DNA of 64,000 nt from Prauserella muralis (GCF_003202285.1 NZ_MASW01000001.1:558001-622000), one strand, 5' to 3'. Shown: positions 53,132-62,159, numbered from the stretch's first letter. Notes: generated by a model not told the origin, from the sequence alone. Made by a program: numbers and translations.

Positions 53132-53790
53132 CGCAGCTCCTCGTGCCGGGACCGCATGCCCCGGATCAGCAGGTCGAGGCCGTACTCGAAGGTCGCCTTG
53201 GGATCATGCCGCGCGCGGCCCCCCAGCGCCGCGGCGAGGTGCGGGTAACGCTCATCGTCCTGGGCGGCCCAGCGCAGCTCGGGGTTGTCGGTACCGTCGA
53301 GCTCGCGGACCGCCTCCGACTGCCACTCCAGCGCCGCACCGCCGATGTAGGCGCCGAGCGCGAAGAACGCCTCCTGCGCCTCGGCGGCGGAGAACCCCAC
53401 CGCGACGAGCTCACCGAGTGCCGTGTCGATGTCGGCGAGCGCGTCCGGGGTCGGCCGGTTGCCCGCCACCACCTGCGGGGCGTCGCGCACGGAGACCATC
53501 GCCTCGAACATCGTCCTCGCCCGCTCGCGCAGCCACTCCCACCACGGCTGCCCCTCGGCGGGACGGGTCGCCACACCGGCCGCGCCCCGGCGCAGCAGAT
53601 GCTCGGCCACGGCGTCGAGCAGCTCCCGCTTGTTCGCGATGTACCAGTACAGGGTCGGGGCCGACACGCCCAGCTCGGTCGCGATGCGGCGCAGGGACAC
53701 CGCGGCCAGCCCGCTCTGCTCCATCAGGTCCAGCGCCTTGTCGACGATCGCGGCCTTGGACAGGGCTTTTCCGGACGTCTCGGTCGGCAC
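53128..53790 (-). CDS. TetR family transcriptional regulator
   Basis: A 220-residue repressor. The HTH region is ALSKAAIVDKALDLMEQSGL then AAVSLRRIATELGVSAPTLY and WYIANKRELLDAVAEHLL. The C-terminal region (from about residue 80) matches the TetR_C/TetR class effector domain. It is divergent from a DrrAB-type exporter. Two CTAAC-N3-GTTAG palindromes lie in the 64-bp gap. Confidence 0.94.
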   Translation of the reverse strand: MPTETSGKALSKAAIVDKALDLMEQSGLAAVSLRRIATELGVSAPTLYWYIANKRELLDAVAEHLLRRGAAGVATRPAEGQPWWEWLRERARTMFEAMVSVRDAPQVVAGNRPTPDALADIDTALGELVAVGFSAAEAQEAFFALGAYIGGAALEWQSEAVRELDGTDNPELRWAAQDDERYPHLAAALGGRARHDPKATFEYGLDLLIRGMRSRHEELR

Positions 53791-53800
53791 GCTTGACAGG

Positions 53801-53839
53801 CTAACAGTGTTAGAGAGACGCTGCCTCTAACACCGTTAG
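53801..53839. promoter_or_regulatory. Twin TetR operators
   Basis: CTAACAGTGTTAG (53801-53813) and CTAACACCGTTAG (53827-53839) are two 13-bp inverted repeats (5-bp arms, 3-bp spacer) with centres 26 bp apart. They lie between the divergent tetR gene and the ABC exporter gene, and so probably control both. Confidence 0.85.
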
Positions 53840-53854
53840 AGAGGAGGCCGGCGA

Positions 53855-54835
53855 GTGACCGGCAGACACGCGGTCCACGTCAGGGGACTGGAGAAGGCGT
53901 ACGGCGACGTGCGAGCGGTGAAAGGCATCGACCTGGACGTCGCCGAGGGCGAGATGTTCGGCTTTTTGGGGCCGAACGGAGCGGGCAAGACCACCGCCAT
54001 CAAGATCCTGTGCACGATCGCCGACGCCACCGCCGGGTCGGCCACGGTCGCGGGTCACGACGTGCAAACCCAGCGCGCCGACGTGCGCCGCCGGATCGGC
54101 GTGGTGTTCCAGGAGCCCACCGTGGACACCTACCTGACGGCCGAGCAGAACCTGCGCTTCCACGGCGAGCTGTACGGCATGCCCAGGCGGCTGCTCGCCG
54201 AGCGCATCGACGAGGTGCTGGAGATGGTCGGCCTCGCCGACCGCAGGCACACCGAGGTGCTGAAGTTCTCGGGCGGCATGAAGCGCAGACTGGAAATCGG
54301 CCGTGGCCTCCTGCACGCGCCCGAGGTGCTCTTCCTCGACGAGCCGACCATCGGGCTCGACCCGCAGACCCGCGCCTCCATCTGGACCTACATCGCCGAG
54401 TTACGGCGCAGGCAGGACATCACGATCTTCGTCACCACGCACTACATGGACGAGGCCGAGCACTGCGACCGGATCGCGATCATGAACGACGGGGAGATCG
54501 TGGTCGCCGACACCCCGGAGGCGCTCAAGAACCGCGTCGGCGCCGACCGGGTCAGCATCCGCACCTCCGACGACGCCGTCGCCATCGAGCGGCTGCGCGA
54601 GCGCTTCGGCCTCGACGCCGCCGTGCACGACGGGATGGTGACGGTGAAGGTGCCCGGCGGGGCACAGTTCGTGCCAAGGCTCTTCGCCGAGCTGGGCCTG
54701 GCGATCGAGACGGTGACGGTCACGCGGCCCAGTCTCGACGACGTCTTCATGGCCTACACCGGCCGCACCATCGCCGACACCGAGCAGGCCGGCGGCGCGA
54801 GCGCGATGCTGCGCGCGATGGCGGCCCGGCGTTGA
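53855..54835 (+). CDS. Daunorubicin-resistance-type ABC transporter ATPase (DrrA-like)
   Basis: A 326-residue ATPase. Walker A is GPNGAGKTT, the Q-loop is GVVFQEPTVD, the signature FSGGMKRRLEIGRGL and Walker B LFLDEPTIGLDPQTR, with the His loop VTTHYMDEAEHCDRI. The C-terminal DrrA-type domain ends VTRPSLDDVFMAYTG, the typical DrrA tail. It starts at GTG just downstream of the TetR operators and is paired with a permease gene 12 bp later. Confidence 0.95.
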   Translation: MTGRHAVHVRGLEKAYGDVRAVKGIDLDVAEGEMFGFLGPNGAGKTTAIKILCTIADATAGSATVAGHDVQTQRADVRRRIGVVFQEPTVDTYLTAEQNLRFHGELYGMPRRLLAERIDEVLEMVGLADRRHTEVLKFSGGMKRRLEIGRGLLHAPEVLFLDEPTIGLDPQTRASIWTYIAELRRRQDITIFVTTHYMDEAEHCDRIAIMNDGEIVVADTPEALKNRVGADRVSIRTSDDAVAIERLRERFGLDAAVHDGMVTVKVPGGAQFVPRLFAELGLAIETVTVTRPSLDDVFMAYTGRTIADTEQAGGASAMLRAMAARR

Positions 54836-54847
54836 GGAGGGAGCGAG

Positions 54848-55714
54848 ATGAACGCGATCCAGACCCTTCGTGACGCGCGGCCGGACCGGGTCGTCGCGGG
54901 CGGGCTCGGCCACGAGCTGCGTGCCACGGCCATGGTGTGGCGGCGGGAGATGATCCGGTTCCGGCACGACCGCACCCGCATGGTGGCGATGCTGCTGCAG
55001 CCGCTGCTGTTCCTGTTCGTGATGGGCACCGGGCTGGCCGGCGTGGTGGACACCGGCGGCGGGCTCGACTTCCGGACGTTCCTGTTCCCCGGCGTGCTGG
55101 CGATGTCGGTGCTCTTCAGCGCGGCCTTCGCCGGGATCTCGCTCGTGTGGGACCGCGAGTTCGGGTTCCTGCGGGAGATGCTCGTGGCGCCGGTGAGCAA
55201 GTCCGCGATCATCCTCGGCAAGTGTCTCGGCGGCGCCACCACGGCAACGCTGCAGACGCTGGTGCTGCTGGCGCTGGCCGGGGTTGTCGGCGTTCCCTAC
55301 GATCCACTGCTGCTGCTGACCCTGCTCGCGCTGCTGTTCGTGGGCGCACTGATGCTCACCGCTCTCGGCGTGCTGATCTCGGCCCGGATCAAGCAGATGC
55401 AGGCGGCCATGCCCGCCACCCAGCTGATCATCACGCCGATGATGTTCCTGTCCGGTGCGCTGTTCCCGATGGCGGGACTGCCCGACTGGCTCGCGGTGCT
55501 CACCAAGATCAACCCGCTGACCTACGTCGTGCAGCCGATGCGCTCGGCGGTGTTCGCCCACCTCGAGTTGCCCCCGGCGGCGCGCGCCGCGTTCGACCCG
55601 GCCATCACGTGGGGTGGCTGGGTGGTGCCCGGCGGGGTTCAGGTGCTCGTGGCGCTGGCGTGCACAGGCCTGATCGTGGCCGCGGGTGTGGCGCTGTTCA
55701 ACCGCACCGATTAG
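54848..55714 (+). CDS. ABC-2 type exporter permease (DrrB-like)
   Basis: A 288-residue integral membrane protein with six predicted helices. It has the family start MVWRREMIRFRHDRTRMVAM, the conserved FLFPGVLAMSVLFSAAFAGI and VWDREFGFLREMLVAPVSKS segments, and a final helix region. GGAGGGAG precedes the ATG. With the ATPase it forms a lipophilic-drug or lipid exporter. The inducer of the TetR repressor is unknown. Confidence 0.94.
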   Translation: MNAIQTLRDARPDRVVAGGLGHELRATAMVWRREMIRFRHDRTRMVAMLLQPLLFLFVMGTGLAGVVDTGGGLDFRTFLFPGVLAMSVLFSAAFAGISLVWDREFGFLREMLVAPVSKSAIILGKCLGGATTATLQTLVLLALAGVVGVPYDPLLLLTLLALLFVGALMLTALGVLISARIKQMQAAMPATQLIITPMMFLSGALFPMAGLPDWLAVLTKINPLTYVVQPMRSAVFAHLELPPAARAAFDPAITWGGWVVPGGVQVLVALACTGLIVAAGVALFNRTD

Positions 55715-55920
55715 CCGGCGGGCGGGTACTCGCCGAGCCGCACGGTCTCCGCGTGACGGGGAAGGCACACCTGGCGGCGACGGGTCCGCCTCGGCGGGTA
55801 CGGCCGGGGCGGGCCGCCGTGCCGGATGGCGCTGGCGGCGTCGATGCCGAAGGCGACATCGGTGGCCAGCTGACGCACGACCGCCACGAAGCGGGACCGG
55901 GCGCGGGAGGAAGCCAACAT
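55711..55920 (-). CDS. Small basic hypothetical protein
   Basis: A possible 69-residue protein (MLASSRARSRFVAVVRQLAT, then FGIDAASAIRHGGPPRPYPP and an arginine-rich tail). Its composition is plausible for a real gene, but no ribosome site is strong and no family is recognised. It overlaps the drrB end by 4 bp. Confidence 0.4.
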   Translation of the reverse strand: MLASSRARSRFVAVVRQLATDVAFGIDAASAIRHGGPPRPYPPRRTRRRQVCLPRHAETVRLGEYPPAG

Positions 55921-56156
55921 GGCGACGATTCTGCCTGCCACGGTCCTCGCTTCGCCAGCACGAAACCTGTTGCCCGGCAACGGATCCGCCGCCAGTGATT
56001 CACCAACAGACAGGACGGTGAGTGGCTGGCGGGCCAGGAAGATCACAGGCCGATCAACTTCGGGATCAACCGATTGACCCAGCGTCGCCCGATCGGGTTA
56101 ACATCCGCGGGCCCGCCGCGCCGTCCGCGGCGTTTTTCGTGTTGAGCGTCCATCCA

Positions 56157-58115
56157 ATGTCGTCTGGGGGTCGAGTGCGTCCGAGATTGATCACCGCCGC
56201 GGTCATCGCGCTACCGCTGGGGCTGGTTCCCGTCGTGTCCGCCGCGAGTGCGCCGCCGCCGGGCACGCCCGCAGCGGTGAAGCCCGTCATCGAGTCGGTG
56301 CCGCTGACCGCGGCACGCGGGCTCACCCGGGCCGCGGAGGTGCGGGAGCTCACCCCCGAGGAGCCGTTCGCGATGGCCGCCGTGCGCTGGGCCGGGCCGG
56401 CTCCGGACATGCTGGAGATCCAGGCCAGGGACACCGGCGGCAGCTGGGGCGAGTGGATCGAGCTGGAGGCGGTGGACGGGCTCGACAAGGGTCAGCGCGG
56501 CCGGAGCGCCGCCAGCGAGCCCGCCTGGGTCGGCGACTCGACCGCACTGCGGGTGCGCGCCGAGCGCGACGGCACCACCGTGCCGGCCCGGTCGTTGACG
56601 GCCGTGCTGATCGACCCGGGCACCAGCAGCGGCGACGGCATCGCGCCCAAGGCCGGTGTGACGACCCCGCGCCCCACGATCGTCAGCCGCGCGGCCTGGG
56701 GCGCCGACGAGTCGATCCGCACCGGATGCTTCCAGCAGCAGGGCATCGGCGTCGAGTACAGCCCCACCGTGAAGGCCGCGACGATCCACCACACGGCGGG
56801 CGAGAACGACTACACGGCCGCCGACTCGGCGCGCATCGTGCGCGGCATCTACGCCTACCACGCGCAGACGCTGCAGTGGTGCGACGTCGGCTACAACGTG
56901 CTCGTCGACAAGTACGGCCAGATCTTCGAGGGCCGCTTCGGCGGGCTCGACCGGCCGGTGTGGGGCGCGCACGCGGGTGGCTTCAACAAGTTCACCGTCG
57001 GTGTCTCCATGCTCGGCACCTTCACCGACGTCGCGCCGAGCAGCGCACAGCTGGAGGCCGTGTCGCAGTTCGTGGCGTGGAAGCTCGCCAGGGGCTACCG
57101 CGATCCCAACGGCACGGTGACGCTGACCTCCGGCGGCGGCGGAACGTCGAAGTACCCCGAAGGCACCGAGGTGACCCTGCCGACCATCTACGGGCACCGC
57201 GACGTGGGCGCCACCGAGTGCCCCGGTGAGCTGGGCTACCAGCAGCTGCCGTCCATCCGCCAGCGCGTCACCGAGCTGATGGGCGAGTGGACGACGAGCC
57301 CGGTCTACCAGCGCTGGACCGCGGACGGCGCCGACTCCGGCGGCCTCGGTGGCGTGTTCCGGCTGGAGCAGGGTGCGGCCAACGGTGGGCTGAGCACGAC
57401 GTTCGCGTCCGGCACCAAGTCCGTGTACTGGTCGGAAGCCACGGGCGCGCACGTCATCGGCGGCGCGATCCGCGACACGTGGACCCGGCACGGCGCCGAG
57501 GGTGGCTACCTCGGCTACCCCAAGAGCGACGAGCGCGGCACGCCGGACGGCGTCGGCCGCTACAACCACTTCGCGGGGTCGAACGGCTCGATCTACTGGA
57601 CGAACGGCACCGGCGCGCACGAGATCCGGGGCGCGATCAAGACCAAGTGGGCGAGCCTCGGCTGGGAGCGCAGCCCGCTGCGGTACCCGACCACGGACGA
57701 GCGCGGCACGCCCGACGGCACCGGCCGCTACAACCACTTCCAGCGCGGGTCGATCTACTGGACGCCCAGCTACGGCGCCCGCGCCATCTATGGCGCTATC
57801 CGCGCCAAGTGGGCACAGCTGGGCTGGGAACGCGGACCGCTCGGCTATCCCAAGAGCGACGAGCACGGCACCCCGGACGGCCGCGGCCGCTACAACCACT
57901 TCCAGCACGGCTCGGTGTACTGGACCGGTTCCACGGGTGCGCACGCGATCTACGGCGCCATCAAGACGAAGTGGGGCCAGCTCGGCTGGGAGCGCTCGTT
58001 CCTCGGCTACCCGACCAGTGACGAGTTCGCCGTTTCCGGTGGACGGCGCAGCAACTTCGAGCACGGCTACATCGTCTGGAAGCCGAGCACCGGCGCGGTG
58101 GCCCGCCGCTACTGA
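56157..58115 (+). CDS. Secreted N-acetylmuramoyl-L-alanine amidase (PGRP domain) with LGFP repeats
   Basis: A 652-residue exported cell-wall enzyme. The signal peptide is LITAAVIALPLGLVPVVSAASA. The PGRP/amidase domain starts near residue 178 (IVSRAAWGADESIRTGC), with zinc ligands in ATIHHTAG (near 209) and GHRDVGATECPG (near 345). From about residue 440 there are at least four LGFP repeats of the type W-x-x-LGWER-x-x-LGYP-x-SDE, each followed by GRYNHF-like text. LGFP repeats anchor proteins to arabinogalactan/mycolate-type walls in relatives. The start is ATG 56157 or GTG 56175. Confidence 0.93.
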   Translation: MSSGGRVRPRLITAAVIALPLGLVPVVSAASAPPPGTPAAVKPVIESVPLTAARGLTRAAEVRELTPEEPFAMAAVRWAGPAPDMLEIQARDTGGSWGEWIELEAVDGLDKGQRGRSAASEPAWVGDSTALRVRAERDGTTVPARSLTAVLIDPGTSSGDGIAPKAGVTTPRPTIVSRAAWGADESIRTGCFQQQGIGVEYSPTVKAATIHHTAGENDYTAADSARIVRGIYAYHAQTLQWCDVGYNVLVDKYGQIFEGRFGGLDRPVWGAHAGGFNKFTVGVSMLGTFTDVAPSSAQLEAVSQFVAWKLARGYRDPNGTVTLTSGGGGTSKYPEGTEVTLPTIYGHRDVGATECPGELGYQQLPSIRQRVTELMGEWTTSPVYQRWTADGADSGGLGGVFRLEQGAANGGLSTTFASGTKSVYWSEATGAHVIGGAIRDTWTRHGAEGGYLGYPKSDERGTPDGVGRYNHFAGSNGSIYWTNGTGAHEIRGAIKTKWASLGWERSPLRYPTTDERGTPDGTGRYNHFQRGSIYWTPSYGARAIYGAIRAKWAQLGWERGPLGYPKSDEHGTPDGRGRYNHFQHGSVYWTGSTGAHAIYGAIKTKWGQLGWERSFLGYPTSDEFAVSGGRRSNFEHGYIVWKPSTGAVARRY

Positions 58116-58125
58116 GTTGGACGCG

Positions 58126-58166
58126 GCCGACGCCGGGGCACCCGTGGCAGGTGCCCCGGCGTCGGC
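58126..58166. terminator. Strong bidirectional hairpin terminator
   Basis: A perfect 17-bp stem: 58126-58142 (GCCGACGCCGGGGCACC) pairs with 58150-58166 around a 7-nt loop. It lies between the convergent amidase and LVIVD-type genes. Confidence 0.88.
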
Positions 58167-58180
58167 GGGTGCGGTGTCAG

Positions 58181-59461
58181 TCAGTTCCGGAGTTTCAGTA
58201 CGAACAGGCCGCGGTCCATGGTGCTGACGCCGATGACGTCGCGCTTGAACCAGCCGTAGTTGCTCCACGTGCCACCCTCGAACGAGGGGTTGTCGTTCTC
58301 CGGGTACACGTCGAAGTAGGCGACCTCCTTCAACGTGCCCTCACCGATCTTGCCGGTGTGGTAGACGCGCAGGCCGGACGTGTAGTTCGACGCGTAGGCG
58401 AGCCTGCGCTCGGTGTAGATGTTGTGGTCGATCGACGTCGTGTCGTTGTCGAACGTGCCGATGTGCTGCGGGTTGTCCAGGTCGGCCATGTCCCAGATGC
58501 GGGTCCTGGTGTTGATGCCGTGGTCGAGCTCGTCCAGCTCGTCACCGTGCAGGAAGTACCGCTGGTTCGGGGTGAGCCAGCCCTGGTGGCTGTAGCCGCT
58601 CTCGGCGTAGGGCATCCTCGCGATCGGCACGGGCGCCGACTTGTCGGTGACGTCCACGATGGACACGAAGTTGCCGTCGCTCGCGGCGTTGGAGTTGAAG
58701 CAGATCTCCCGGCCCGCGTAGTCGGCGTCCGGTCCGGAGTAGACGACGCACTGCGTGTCGTGGATGTAGCCGTGCTCGGAGAAGCAGCCCGCGAACGTGG
58801 GGCTCTCGGGCGCGGAGACGTCCACCATGTGCAGCCCGCCCGCACACGTGTTGGTGCCCACCACGTAGGCCAGTCCGGTGCCGGGGTTGATGTTGAGGTT
58901 GTGCGCGTTGGCGAACCCGGGGTAGTGCGCGTCCTCGGTGAACGTGCCCGTCTCGGTCCGCAGCCTCGTCAGGTCGAACACCTGCATGCCGTGCGGGATC
59001 TGCTCGGACACCACGAAGGCGTGGTTGCCGTACACCTTGATGTCCCGCCAGAACGGCCGGTTCGGGTCCAGGACGTGTGCGGGCAGCATGCCGACCACGG
59101 TGGCGTCGGTGGGGTTGCTGATGTCGACGAACACCGTGCCCTCGGTGCCGCCGATGATCGCGTAGTCCTTCTGGGTCGCCGGATCGGTCCAGCCCCACAT
59201 GTCGTTGGCGAAGCTCAGGCCGAGATCCTCGAGCCAGAGGTGGTCGAGCATGTCGATGCCGTCACAGGCGTAGGTGCCGGCCGCCAGGCCGTTGACGCAT
59301 TTGGCGGTACCGCTGGGTGCCGCCTGCAGTTCGGTCTGGCGCTCCTCCATGGTCGGAGGCGAGACCTGGTCGAAGGCCTGCTCGTGCGCCCAGGCCTGCG
59401 GGGCGCCGACGACGGCCGCGGTGAGCAGGGCGATCGCCGCGGTAGCCAGTATCGCTCTCAT
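58181..59461 (-). CDS. Secreted LVIVD-repeat / choice-of-anchor-B type protein
   Basis: A 426-residue exported protein of unknown biochemical role. The signal peptide is LATAAIALLTAAVVGAPQAWA. The rest is a beta-propeller-like series of repeats: TVFVDISNPTDATVVGMLPA, MQVFDLTRL, LHMVDVSAPESPTFAGCF, VSIVDVTDKSAPVPIARMP and RIWDMADLDNPQHIGTF. GGGAGGG lies immediately before the ATG at 59461. The many Asp and paired Cys residues suggest an extracellular metal-stabilised propeller. Confidence 0.88.
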   Translation of the reverse strand: MRAILATAAIALLTAAVVGAPQAWAHEQAFDQVSPPTMEERQTELQAAPSGTAKCVNGLAAGTYACDGIDMLDHLWLEDLGLSFANDMWGWTDPATQKDYAIIGGTEGTVFVDISNPTDATVVGMLPAHVLDPNRPFWRDIKVYGNHAFVVSEQIPHGMQVFDLTRLRTETGTFTEDAHYPGFANAHNLNINPGTGLAYVVGTNTCAGGLHMVDVSAPESPTFAGCFSEHGYIHDTQCVVYSGPDADYAGREICFNSNAASDGNFVSIVDVTDKSAPVPIARMPYAESGYSHQGWLTPNQRYFLHGDELDELDHGINTRTRIWDMADLDNPQHIGTFDNDTTSIDHNIYTERRLAYASNYTSGLRVYHTGKIGEGTLKEVAYFDVYPENDNPSFEGGTWSNYGWFKRDVIGVSTMDRGLFVLKLRN

Positions 59462-59702
59462 AGCCCTCCCGTCCTTTCGAAACGCGGGTTCTGCCGCTTT
59501 CGTGCCCCGATACCCCATACCTCTGTGAGCCAGGACACAAGGACTATTCGGGCGAACCGCGCGGGGTCACCGCCGTCGATACGCAGCGTGACCCGCCGCG
59601 TCCGGGCCGCCGCAGATTCACACCGTTCGGCACTCGCGCAGGCCCCCGGAATGCGACTAGCGTCGATTTCCGGCAGTTGTTCGCGAAACCAGAGGAGACG
59701 CC

Positions 59703-60089
59703 ATGTCGCTCACCGTTCCCCCGGAATTGCTGCAGCAGGCTCAGACCGGGGAGATCAGCGACGACGATTTCATTCGCTGCATTCAGGACTCCCTGCCGTA
59801 CGCGTGGTCCGTGGTGGAGCAGACGGCGGAGAAGCTGCGCGCCAACGGAGCGCGCTACGTGGTCAACTCCGACGTTCCACCTGATGAGGCCGCTTGGGGC
59901 CAGCTGTTCCGGCTGGTGTCGAGCAACGCCATGCGCGCGGCGGTGGAGCGCCGCTTCGGGGTTCGCATGGCGTTCCAGAACTGCTGCAAGGTGGGGCTTT
60001 TCGACCCGTCGGCGGAGGCCGAATACGAGGAGTTCACCTCACCGAGGGCACAGATTCTGAACCAGAAACCGGAACTGCTGAACTGCTGA
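59703..60089 (+). CDS. SCO5389-type conserved hypothetical protein
   Basis: A 128-residue soluble protein resembling the actinobacterial SCO5389 family. It opens LTVPPELLQQAQTGEISDDD then FIRCIQDSLPYAW, and continues NAMRAAVERRFGVRMAFQNC, with the final LNQKPELLNC. AGAGGAGAC precedes the ATG. Function unknown. It is a single gene between two convergent and divergent secreted-protein genes. Confidence 0.85.
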   Translation: MSLTVPPELLQQAQTGEISDDDFIRCIQDSLPYAWSVVEQTAEKLRANGARYVVNSDVPPDEAAWGQLFRLVSSNAMRAAVERRFGVRMAFQNCCKVGLFDPSAEAEYEEFTSPRAQILNQKPELLNC

Positions 60090-60178
60090 CCGGCAAAAGC
60101 CTGCCGCGGGCGCACTCGCGCGGCAGGCCTTTGCCGAATCGATGCAATTATCGCGATATCCGCAAACCGCGGGCGTGG

Positions 60179-60949
60179 TCAGTAGCCCTGGTAGCCGCCG
60201 CCCGCGGCCATCGAGGCCAGGCCGGGGTGGTTCGCGAAGCCGCCGTAGCGGGCGAGTGTGTACCGGACGCCGGCGATGATGTTGTCCACCGGGTGGTAGA
60301 TGTCGTCGTGCCCGGGCAGCTTGTACGCGTCGAACGTCGGGTCGATCGTCTGCATGAGGCCCTTCGACGGGGTGCCCCTGGCCGCGTTGCTGTCCCAGCG
60401 GTTGATCGCCCGGGGGTTGCCGCTGGACTCCCTGTCGATGATCGTCCTGATCTCGTCGCGGTACGCCGCGGACACTGTCACGCCGTGTGAGCGCATGATC
60501 GCGATGGCCCTCGAGATCCACCGGCCGAGCGGGTCGGCGGGAGCGGGCGCCGCCGCGCGAGCGGGCTTGCCCGGCATGGTGACGGCCTTCTTCTTTCCGG
60601 GTTTGGGCACCCGGGTCTCGCTCGCGTTCTGGTCCTGGTGCTTCCTTTGGCCGGCCTTGGCGGTGTGCCGTGCGGTCCTGGACGAAGCCTCGGCAGAGGA
60701 CTCGGCGGAGGGTTCGGTGGACGCCTCGGTGGTGACGTCGGTGGCGCGGGCCGGGGTTGGCCGCTCGTCACCGGCGTAGGCGAGCGCGCCGTTGCCTGCG
60801 AGTCCGGCCACCGCGGCGACGAGCACTGCCGTGCTCACGCGCCGCCGGACGGCATGAGCGGCAGGCTGGTCGAACGGGTCGGGGTTTCGGGTCGGGGATC
60901 GTCGCGCGGCGTGTTTTCCGGCACGCCGCGGCAGGGGGTTCCAAGCCAC
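60179..60949 (-). CDS. Exported lytic-transglycosylase-like (SLT fold) protein
   Basis: A 256-residue exported protein. A basic N-terminus and one hydrophobic segment (VSTAVLVAAVAGLAGNGALA) are followed by a low-complexity Ala/Ser/Glu then Lys/Pro linker (about 60-145). The C-terminal domain is an SLT/lysozyme-like fold: IDRESSGNPRAINRWDSNAA (catalytic Glu), GLMQTIDPTFDAY and IIAGVRYTLARYGG, ending GGGYQGY. It probably cleaves glycan strands. It starts at GTG 60949, with AAGGAGA 10 nt upstream. Confidence 0.9.
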   Translation of the reverse strand: MAWNPLPRRAGKHAARRSPTRNPDPFDQPAAHAVRRRVSTAVLVAAVAGLAGNGALAYAGDERPTPARATDVTTEASTEPSAESSAEASSRTARHTAKAGQRKHQDQNASETRVPKPGKKKAVTMPGKPARAAAPAPADPLGRWISRAIAIMRSHGVTVSAAYRDEIRTIIDRESSGNPRAINRWDSNAARGTPSKGLMQTIDPTFDAYKLPGHDDIYHPVDNIIAGVRYTLARYGGFANHPGLASMAAGGGYQGY

Positions 60950-61207
60950 GATGACGTGGTCTCCTTCGGGGATGCGGGATCTGCCGTCCAGTCGGGGGCC
61001 TGGACGGCGGAGCCGCGCGCGATAAGTCCCGTGTGGACACCGTCGTTGGCTCCACAGGGCACCGATCGCCGCGCGGCGCCCCAGCGAGGTTACGAAAAGG
61101 ACACGGGTACGTCACCAACGCGTGTCATGAAACACAGATCAAGTCGCCGATCCCGAGCAACCCCGCCGCCACCCGGTTACTCACACCACACCCAGCCGCG
61201 CGGCAAG
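60950..61207 (-). promoter_or_regulatory. Leader/promoter region of the transglycosylase-like gene
   Basis: About 260 bp with no gene. It contains GC-rich inverted stretches (for example GCGCCGCGCGGCG around 61070-61083) but no riboswitch that I could match with confidence. Confidence 0.35.
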
Positions 61208-61209
61208 CT

Positions 61210-61289
61210 CCCCAATGCGGCATTGGTGGCGCTCAACTTCCCCAATGCGGCATTGGTGGCGTTCAACGTGACGAATGCCGCATTGGGGA
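61210..61289. repeat. Array of three 15-bp palindromes at 30-bp spacing
   Basis: CCAATGC-G-GCATTGG occurs at 61212-61226 and 61242-61256. A third copy, CGAATGC-C-GCATTGG, with one mismatch, is at 61272-61286. Starts are exactly 30 bp apart. The first two copies also share the spacer TGGCGYTCAAC. The array lies between the 3' end of the hydrolase operon and the transglycosylase upstream region. Confidence 0.92.
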
Positions 61290-61331
61290 GATGTGGTGCA
61301 GCCCGGCCGGGCACACCCCCGGTCGCCTGCG

Positions 61332-62159
61332 TCAGCTGCGCTGGTACTCCTCCCAGGTCACCTTCTTCACCTGGGGACCGTCGTCCTTGCCGTTGTCGGC
61401 CAGCCCGTTGCGGCCCTCGAAGTACGCGCCGACCTGCCGTTGGGCCTCTGGGGACAGGTCGGTGTCACTGATCGCGACGGCGTGGATGTGCGCGGCCCAC
61501 GGGCCCTGGCTCGGCGAGCGGTACCACGCCGCGAAGCCCACCTGACGCAGTGCCTTCACCGCGGCCGTGCTGCTCGGCAGACCGCGGACCGAGATGTCCA
61601 CGGCGCCGCCGCCGTCGTGGGTGCCACCGGAGGCGTCGACGCCCCCGTAGGAGCCCTGGGTCACGGTGAAGCTCACGCCGGCACGCTTCTCCGCGGCCTT
61701 CACCATGTCGGCGGTGCGCCGGTTCACCGGCTCACCGTCCATTGTGGTCCGGCCGCCGATGTTGATGACGCGGGTGAGCGTGTAGCGGCCCTTGCCGAGC
61801 GCGGACAGCGACCCCTTGCCCGGCAGGCCACTGGCGGCCAGACCGCTGTAGCCGAGCGAGCGCTGGTAGGCGGCGTAGGCGCTGACCGTCGAGGTGCCGA
61901 AGTGGCCGTCGACGTACTTGCTCGCGAGGAATCCCTTGTCGGCGAGGGCATCCTCGACCTTCGTCACGCTCGGCCCGGACCCGTCGGTGACATCCTGGCC
62001 GGACTTGTACGGATCCCACATGGCCGCCTTGATCACGGCCTCCATGTTCACCGTCGTCGCGGGCGCGGCGACGCTCGGCGCGGGGGCGGCCGTGCCCGTC
62101 GCGCCGAGCAGCGCGCCCGAGAGCACCGTCAGCGCCACGGCGGTGGCGAGTGTGCGCAT
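61332..62159 (-). CDS. Secreted M15-like peptidoglycan hydrolase (second copy)
   Basis: A 275-residue exported protein. The signal peptide is LATAVALTVLSGALLGATGTA. A peptidoglycan-binding-like helical domain (VTKVEDALADKGFLASKYVD then GHFGTSTVSAYAAYQRSLGY) precedes a C-terminal domain with the metal motif GTHDGGGAVDI (His-x6-Asp type) and HIHAVAI (His-x-His), as in D-Ala-D-Ala carboxypeptidase/M15 folds. GGAAGGAG precedes the ATG. It is the third gene of a unit and paralogous to the 63.1-64 kb gene. Confidence 0.85.
   Translation of the reverse strand: MRTLATAVALTVLSGALLGATGTAAPAPSVAAPATTVNMEAVIKAAMWDPYKSGQDVTDGSGPSVTKVEDALADKGFLASKYVDGHFGTSTVSAYAAYQRSLGYSGLAASGLPGKGSLSALGKGRYTLTRVINIGGRTTMDGEPVNRRTADMVKAAEKRAGVSFTVTQGSYGGVDASGGTHDGGGAVDISVRGLPSSTAAVKALRQVGFAAWYRSPSQGPWAAHIHAVAISDTDLSPEAQRQVGAYFEGRNGLADNGKDDGPQVKKVTWEEYQRS

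Noticed and set aside
60950-61130. Possible ydaO-type (c-di-AMP) riboswitch upstream of the transglycosylase-like gene
   Set aside because: Such riboswitches often precede cell-wall hydrolases in actinobacteria, but I could not align the conserved core segments with this leader.
61210-61289. CRISPR array
   Set aside because: The 30-bp periodicity comes from repeated palindromes whose intervening sequence is also repeated. There are only three units, no unique spacers and no cas genes.
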